45,089 bases of DNA, taken from the NCBI RefSeq assembly GCF_018614415.1, contig NZ_JAGGOO010000132.1, forward strand, positions 1 through 45,089, in the 5' to 3' direction. The notes below the pieces were generated by a model. The model saw only the letters and a program-made list of their open reading frames with translations, did not search any database and was not told where the DNA came from. The stretch comes from Streptomyces sp. ISL-12. Its GTDB lineage: Bacteria > Actinomycetota > Actinomycetes > Streptomycetales > Streptomycetaceae. Below, in pieces: positions 41,934 through 45,089 of the stretch. How positions within the stretch are numbered: position 1 is the first letter of the stretch; the number at the start of each line of letters is the position of its first letter. The translations under genes and the position numbers were made by a program.

Positions 41934-41980
41934 GGCAGTCCCGGGCCATGAGCAGCATGGAGGACCGTCCCGGGACTGCC
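41934..41980 (+). terminator. Strong hairpin terminator after the zinc-ribbon gene
   Basis: GGCAGTCCCGGG (41934-41945) pairs perfectly with CCCGGGACTGCC (41969-41980), loop 23 nt, 13 nt after the stop. Confidence 0.75.
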
Positions 41981-42025
41981 GTGCCGATGGTGACCTGTCC
42001 AGTGGATCCATCGACAGAGGCAATC

Positions 42026-42044
42026 TACTCGTACGTAAGAATAG
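42026..42044 (+). promoter_or_regulatory. MerR-type motif site E1 (divergent copy)
   Basis: TACTCGTACGTAAGAATAG keeps TAC, the central ACGT and TAG of the consensus at the right spacing. It lies 61 nt upstream of site E2, about six helical turns. Between them GAAGCC...CCTG (42045-42057) and CAGG...GGCTTC (42063-42076) form a further imperfect inverted repeat. Confidence 0.5.
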
Positions 42045-42086
42045 GAAGCCAATCCTGTCAGTCAGGAATGGGCTTCACAGCGTGCG

Positions 42087-42105
42087 TACTCTCGCGTTAG
42101 GTTAG
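42087..42105 (+). promoter_or_regulatory. MerR-type motif site E2
   Basis: TACTCTCGCGTTAGGTTAG. It is followed by TAGGGA (42103-42108), a weaker -10, and by the leader of the 250-residue protein gene. Confidence 0.65.
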
Positions 42106-42317
42106 GGATGAACGGTCGGCGCCGATGTCCTGCGTCCCGCCTCGGGCCACAAAGGCGGGGCTCGGCAGCGGCCCCGAGGCGGCCGTCGGCCGCAGCCCGC
42201 GAGGCCAGGTTCTGGCGTGACCGAAGCGGTCTCGCGGGCCCGGTTTCCTCCGGGCACTGCTGCGGGCGCCGCTCCCCGACGCATGCCCGGTCCTCAGCCC
42301 GCAGACAAGGAGCCCGC
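42106..42317 (+). promoter_or_regulatory. Structured leader with possible upstream ORF
   Basis: About 210 nt before the gene at 42318. A 31-codon frame runs 42125-42220 (starts MSCVPPRATK). GC-rich stems are visible, for example CGGCC-gt-CGGCCG around 42171 and CTCGG/CCGAG near 42160. The layout resembles the leader at 43261. Attenuation is inferred. Confidence 0.4.
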
Positions 42318-43070
42318 ATGCCGTCCTCCGCTTCGCACTCCGGCGCTTCCTGTACCGGCGAGACGTCCGACATGCGGCACCTGGCTGCGGTCGCTGCTCG
42401 CCTGGCTCGTACGCTGCCGTCCCCGTCACCACCCCTGGGGGTCCTGCGCGGTTGGAACCGAACCGATCGGGACAGGGCGAAGCGGCTGCGTCACCACTTG
42501 AACGAACACGGCATCCGGTCGATGGAATTGAGTCCGGTTCCCGAAGCCGGCGAACGCGACGCAGGGCACCGAAGCCCGGCGCGACCTCGGGTCGAGCTGC
42601 TGGTGCATGCCGGCGGGCCGCAGCCGGAGCAGGCCATGCGGGCCGCGGCCCTGTGGCGGATTCCGCTGCTGATGGAGCCGCAGGAAGGGGCGCCGGGTGG
42701 CGAGCCGAACTCCTTCCGGGGCCACCGTAGACCGGTCATCGGAATCCACCTCGCCGATGGGGACTTCGTTGTGGCGGTGCGTGAGAATGCACTTGTGGCA
42801 CTGCAGCCGCACCCCGGCAATGCCCGGCTCATCCTCGACAACGAGAAGATCCTCGCCCCCGGTGAACAACCACTGGGCATCCGCCTGACCGGCGAGGGGC
42901 AGTTGGAAGTGCGAGGTGACGCCTTCGGTCTTCGCCGCGTCCGGCGACTGCGCTTCGAACGGGCCTGGGGTGCCTACCGGTTGGACATCGACGGCACACC
43001 TTCGCGGGACGTCCGCGCCCCGCTGCGCATGGAAGCCCAACCGGGGCGGCTGCACCTGCTGCATCCCTGA
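42318..43070 (+). CDS. Unknown 250-residue protein in the MerR-motif island
   Basis: Starts MPSSASHSGASCTGETSDMR with AAGGAG 7 nt upstream. The middle has VELLVHAGGPQPEQAMRAAALWRIPLLMEPQE, a GG-loop followed by Ile-Pro-Leu-like strands that faintly recalls the N-terminal domain of NAD/diacylglycerol kinases (GGDGT), but the key Asp and Thr are absent. The last 110 residues are beta-rich (VIGIHLADGDFVVAVRENALVAL to DVRAPLRMEAQPGRLHLLHP). I do not recognise the family; the kinase idea is weak. Confidence 0.65.
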   Translation: MPSSASHSGASCTGETSDMRHLAAVAARLARTLPSPSPPLGVLRGWNRTDRDRAKRLRHHLNEHGIRSMELSPVPEAGERDAGHRSPARPRVELLVHAGGPQPEQAMRAAALWRIPLLMEPQEGAPGGEPNSFRGHRRPVIGIHLADGDFVVAVRENALVALQPHPGNARLILDNEKILAPGEQPLGIRLTGEGQLEVRGDAFGLRRVRRLRFERAWGAYRLDIDGTPSRDVRAPLRMEAQPGRLHLLHP

Positions 43071-43241
43071 CCAACAGCCGCTTACCGCGCGCATCAGTGG
43101 GTCACCGCGCTGGCGAAGTCTGTCACACCCTCCCCATATGGCAGTGTTCAATCGAGCGGGCAGTGCATCGGCTGCGCCCTTCGAGGCCAGGCCATGACCA
43201 CTACTTGATTTCCCGAAGGAGTGAAGCTTGCCATTCGACTC

Positions 43242-43260
43242 TACCCTTGCGTTAGAGTAG
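43242..43260 (+). promoter_or_regulatory. MerR-type motif site F (DUF2795 operon)
   Basis: TACCCTTGCGTTAGAGTAG. TTCGAC at 43234-43239 could serve as -35, with TAGAGG (43258-43263) as -10 and an 18-bp spacer, close to the long spacer typical of MerR promoters. Confidence 0.7.
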
Positions 43261-43432
43261 AGGGGCTCGCCGACAGTGTCGGTCTGCTTTCGAGTGCTGT
43301 TCCCGGGCCGTGCCCGAGCCTGTGGTGAAGGGCGGCCCGGGAACAGTGCAAACGCCGCCCGTCGGGCTGCCCCGACCAGTGCCGCGAGGTAATGCCTGCG
43401 AGCGCGCTCGGACTTCACACCTGGGGAGAGCC
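43261..43432 (+). promoter_or_regulatory. Attenuator-like leader with upstream ORF
   Basis: A 38-codon frame runs from GTG 43276 to TAA 43392 (starts MSVCFRVLFPGR). Within it 43297-43310 (CTGTTCCCGGGCCG) pairs perfectly with 43333-43346. GGGCGGC (43330-43336), part of that stem's right arm, can instead pair with GCCGCCC (43354-43360). A third stem, GTCGGG/CCCGAC (43361-43366 and 43371-43376, loop CTGC), overlaps the latter's edge. Mutually exclusive stems under a translated leader are the hallmark of ribosome-mediated attenuation. Confidence 0.6.
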
Positions 43433-43639
43433 ATGACCGAAGATGTCACCCGCATCGAGATCGCAGACCATCTGGCCGGCGTGTTCGCCAACGGCGCGGT
43501 CACCAAGCACGACCTGCTGATCGCCGCCGCCGTTGCCCGGGCCGAGGTGCGTGACGTTCTTGCAGAACTGCGGGATCGCCGCTACACGGAACTGCGTCAG
43601 GTCTGGGAGGACCTGCCGTGGGTTCCGGTCGGCGCCTGA
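43433..43639 (+). CDS. DUF2795-like small protein
   Basis: 68 residues, MTEDVTRIEIADHLAGVFAN at the start. It has the DUF2795 pattern: a short helix, KHDLLIAAAVARAEVRDVLAELRDRRYTELRQVWEDL. The family is small, helical and of unknown function, common in Actinobacteria. GGGGAGAG lies 5 nt upstream of ATG 43433. It is the first gene behind site F and the attenuator-like leader, followed 13 nt later by an island-family small protein. Confidence 0.75.
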   Translation: MTEDVTRIEIADHLAGVFANGAVTKHDLLIAAAVARAEVRDVLAELRDRRYTELRQVWEDLPWVPVGA

Positions 43640-43652
43640 GCCGGCGGACAGC

Positions 43653-43958
43653 GTGATCGTGCCGGTCTTCATGTTGCGGCACGCCGACGGCCACGACGCG
43701 GCCGTCGAGGGGGCCGCTGTCGGTCGCACGACCGAGGGCGAGATCGTCCTGGAAGGAATCGATGAGCAAGGCAGTGTCAAGCGGCTGCACACCTTCCGGG
43801 CCGGGACGGCCACTGCCGTCTTCCGTCGTCGTCCCCTCGACGGCGGAGGACACGGCTGGTTTCCGCAGCCCGCTGACGGGCACGTGGCGGTGCCGCTGAC
43901 GCGGGCGCCGAGGGAAAGGAGAAGGGCGGAGCAGTGGGTCTCTTTCTGCTGCAGATGA
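43653..43958 (+). CDS. Island-family small protein 2
   Basis: 101 residues. MIVPVFMLRHADGHDAAVEG begins a stretch that aligns without gaps to the interrupted protein at 36641: shared FML, GEIVLE, HTFRAG/RTYRAE, AVFRR, DGGGHGWFPQPADG. The C-terminus is longer and basic (RAPRERRRAEQW) and overlaps the start of the next paralog by 25 nt. No known domain is recognised. GTG 43653 is the start that preserves the aligned N-terminus; no good ribosome site is visible, so coupling to the upstream gene is likely. Confidence 0.7.
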   Translation: MIVPVFMLRHADGHDAAVEGAAVGRTTEGEIVLEGIDEQGSVKRLHTFRAGTATAVFRRRPLDGGGHGWFPQPADGHVAVPLTRAPRERRRAEQWVSFCCR

Positions 43959-44173
43959 GCGACGAGTCCGAAATGATCCTCACCGCCGGCCGAGCCACAC
44001 GCACGGACACCGGAGACATCGGGTTCGAGAGAGTCGACGCCTGCGGCAACTGGTCCCGCTTCTGCACGGTCGCCGGCGGGCAGATCAAGGCAGCCTATGC
44101 GCGCAAGACTGACGGAGACGGGGCGGAGCGCTGGGAGCCCCAGCCGTCCACCGGACGCTGGTGGGCCTACTGA
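43934..44173 (+). CDS. Island-family small protein 3
   Basis: 79 residues, MGLFLLQMSDESEMILTAGR to WEPQPSTGRWWAY. It has exactly the length of the interrupted 36641 copy and aligns to it end to end (MxLFxLQ, GxIxxER, PQPxTGxWWxY). The aromatic C-terminus (WWAY) is distinctive. GTG 43934 has AAAGGAGAAGG upstream, inside the preceding gene. Third gene of the site F unit. Function unknown; a small globular binding protein is likely. Confidence 0.72.
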   Translation: MGLFLLQMSDESEMILTAGRATRTDTGDIGFERVDACGNWSRFCTVAGGQIKAAYARKTDGDGAERWEPQPSTGRWWAY

Positions 44174-44210
44174 CCATCGACCGGGTCCGCCGTACGCCCA
44201 TAGCGAGGGA

Positions 44211-44237
44211 GGGCCTCACTTCGGGAGGTGCGGGCCC
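44211..44237. terminator. Bidirectional terminator between converging units
   Basis: GGGCC-T-CAC and GTG-CG-GGCCC form an imperfect stem around the loop TTCGGGAG, between the stops at 44173 and 44249. Confidence 0.55.
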
Positions 44238-44248
44238 ATCCTCGCGCT

Positions 44249-44674
44249 CTACCGTTGCGGCCGCTTCCTGCCGGAGTCGGTCTCGAGCCTTCGCTGCAGA
44301 GTGGCGGCGAAGTCCTCGGCCATCGTCAGGCGCGCGCGCAACGTCTCGCAGCGCGCGTCGGCCACTTTCCGGTAGGAGTCCAGCCGCTCCCGCAACCGCT
44401 CCCTCTCCTCGCCGGCCGGGGCCTCATCGGGAGCAGCGAGCCGGTCGGTGATGTCCAGCAGGTCCCGCATCTCCTCAAGGGAGAAGTCCAACGGCTTCAT
44501 GCGGCGGATCACCATGAGCCGTTCGACATCGGCCTCCGTGTAGAGGCGGAAACCGCCCTTGCTGCGGGCCGAGGGAATAACGAGGCCGACTTCTTCGTAG
44601 TGACGGATGGTGCGCAGCGACAAACCGGTCCGTTCGGCGACCTCGCCGATCTGCATGTGCCGCTGTTCCGTCAT
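44249..44674 (-). CDS. MerR-family transcriptional regulator 2
   Basis: 141 residues. Winged helix MQIGEVAERTGLSLRTIRHYEEVGLVIPSARSKGGFRLYTEADV (residues 7-50), nearly identical to MerR 1 through the recognition helix (RTGLSLRTIRHYE). The coiled-coil and C-terminal part diverge apart from VADARC. The two paralogs should recognise the same palindrome but may respond to different signals. ATG 44674 has GGCAGGA upstream; ATG 44656 is the alternative. A motif site lies 57 nt upstream. Confidence 0.87.
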   Translation of the reverse strand: MTEQRHMQIGEVAERTGLSLRTIRHYEEVGLVIPSARSKGGFRLYTEADVERLMVIRRMKPLDFSLEEMRDLLDITDRLAAPDEAPAGEERERLRERLDSYRKVADARCETLRARLTMAEDFAATLQRRLETDSGRKRPQR

Positions 44675-44730
44675 CGTCCTGCCATCTCCCTCTGTTCGGT
44701 CTGCCGGGGCTTCGAAACCGTTAAGTGAAC

Positions 44731-44749
44731 TACTCTACGTGAGAACAAT
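44731..44749 (-). promoter_or_regulatory. MerR-type motif site G (merR2 promoter, 1 bp short)
   Basis: On the reverse strand it reads TGTTCTCACGTAGAGTAG, which matches the consensus around CTCACGT and GTAG but is one base shorter in the right half. TAGAGT (reverse strand, 44737-44732) or TAGTTC could be the -10. Shortened spacing is known to change MerR promoter strength. Confidence 0.55.
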
Positions 44750-44802
44750 CACAGGGCCTCGTGCGCTGTTTACCTGCGCTTCACAAGCCGCAACTCGCAC
44801 TC

Positions 44803-44821
44803 TGCCCTCACGTCAGGGTAA
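44803..44821 (+). promoter_or_regulatory. MerR-type motif site H (gene beyond right edge)
   Basis: TGCCCTCACGTCAGGGTAA, with TAAGCT at 44819-44824 as a good -10 reading right. It is divergent from merR2. Confidence 0.7.
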
Positions 44822-45089
44822 GCTGCTTAGGTGCTCGCCTTCACCGTCCATTGCAGGGTAGGGGCGAAACTGCAGTGGTGTCGGCCCCGACCGGGTCTCT
44901 GGCGGCACTGAAGACTTCCGGGCAATGATGCCCGACCGGCGACCTGAGGGTCGCCGCCCTGTCCGGCAAGGCCCCCGCCGAGGCGGCTGGGCTGCCAGAC
45001 GATTCCTCACCGGGATCACGTACGCCGAGCGCGTGTGTCCAGCGGCAACGGACGCCTGCGCCTGAACAGAAACGGTTGCATGTCCTCAC
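44822..45089 (+). promoter_or_regulatory. Leader of an unseen gene, with leaderless upstream ORF and hairpins
   Basis: GTG 44831 lies exactly 7 nt after the -10 of site H, so a 26-codon frame (44831-44911, starts MLAFTVHCRVGAKL) could be translated as a leaderless ORF. Two perfect hairpins follow: CGGGCA-ATGA-TGCCCG (44919-44934) and GGCGACC-TGAG-GGTCGCC (44938-44955). No main gene starts before the window ends. Confidence 0.45.

Noticed and set aside
43071..43241. Short frame ending at 43197 (MAVFNRAGSA...)
   Set aside because: About 19 codons, no ribosome site and no similarity to the island families.

Overview
This window is high-GC actinobacterial chromosome, almost certainly from Streptomyces. 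Reasons: very high G+C, many GTG starts, ATGA/GTGA stop-start overlaps, the septation gene sepH, the cutRS two-component pair, a DUF4193 zinc protein, and the dispersed streptomycete repeat after the DUF3159 gene. From memory, the first 26.5 kb keeps the gene order of a conserved actinobacterial locus (in Mycobacterium tuberculosis roughly Rv2689c-Rv2702).

Core part (1-26467), in order: a VOC/glyoxalase-like protein running off the left edge; a mercaptopyruvate-type sulfurtransferase; sepH; a Thr/Ser-rich membrane protein; an aldonolactone-oxidase-like flavoenzyme coupled to an MFS transporter; ferrochelatase hemH and an inositol-monophosphatase-like enzyme; cutRS; the DUF4193 protein; an EcsC-like protein; a nine-copy ~40-bp tandem repeat; DUF3093, a thioesterase, dut and DUF3710; the potassium sensor pair kdpDE without any kdpFABC pump genes; an OB-fold protein and a DUF3159 membrane protein; two TrkA potassium-channel subunits; an APC permease; and a TrmA/RlmD-type RNA m5U methyltransferase.

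Accessory part (26468-45089). Directly after the methyltransferase lie four TGACGCT repeats and a beheaded gene remnant, suggesting a recombination border. Two efflux modules follow: TetR with a divergent heterodimeric ABC exporter, then a 14-TM MFS pump with its own divergent TetR, which carries a TTA (bldA-dependent) codon.

The most interesting part is 33.6-45.1 kb. Nine copies of a 19-bp near-palindrome (consensus TACCCTNACGTNAGGGTAG) sit just upstream of almost every transcription unit: a second RNase J plus a methyltransferase, a small protein plus a CmcI-like methyltransferase, a broken phosphofructokinase, a MerR gene coupled to release factor 3 (prfC), a multi-CxxC zinc-ribbon protein, an unknown 250-residue protein, a DUF2795 operon, a second MerR gene, and an unseen gene at the right edge. 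In most copies the end of the palindrome forms a TAnnnT -10 box, the geometry expected for MerR-type control. Several units also have 140-270-nt leaders with short ORFs and strong hairpins; one contains mutually exclusive stems like a transcription attenuator. My reading is an undescribed MerR-controlled regulon for translation or RNA stress, perhaps triggered by ribosome-targeting antibiotics. The motif and architecture are seen in the sequence; the trigger is inference. A family of three ~80-codon paralogs occurs in the same units, one interrupted by a TGA where its relatives have Arg.
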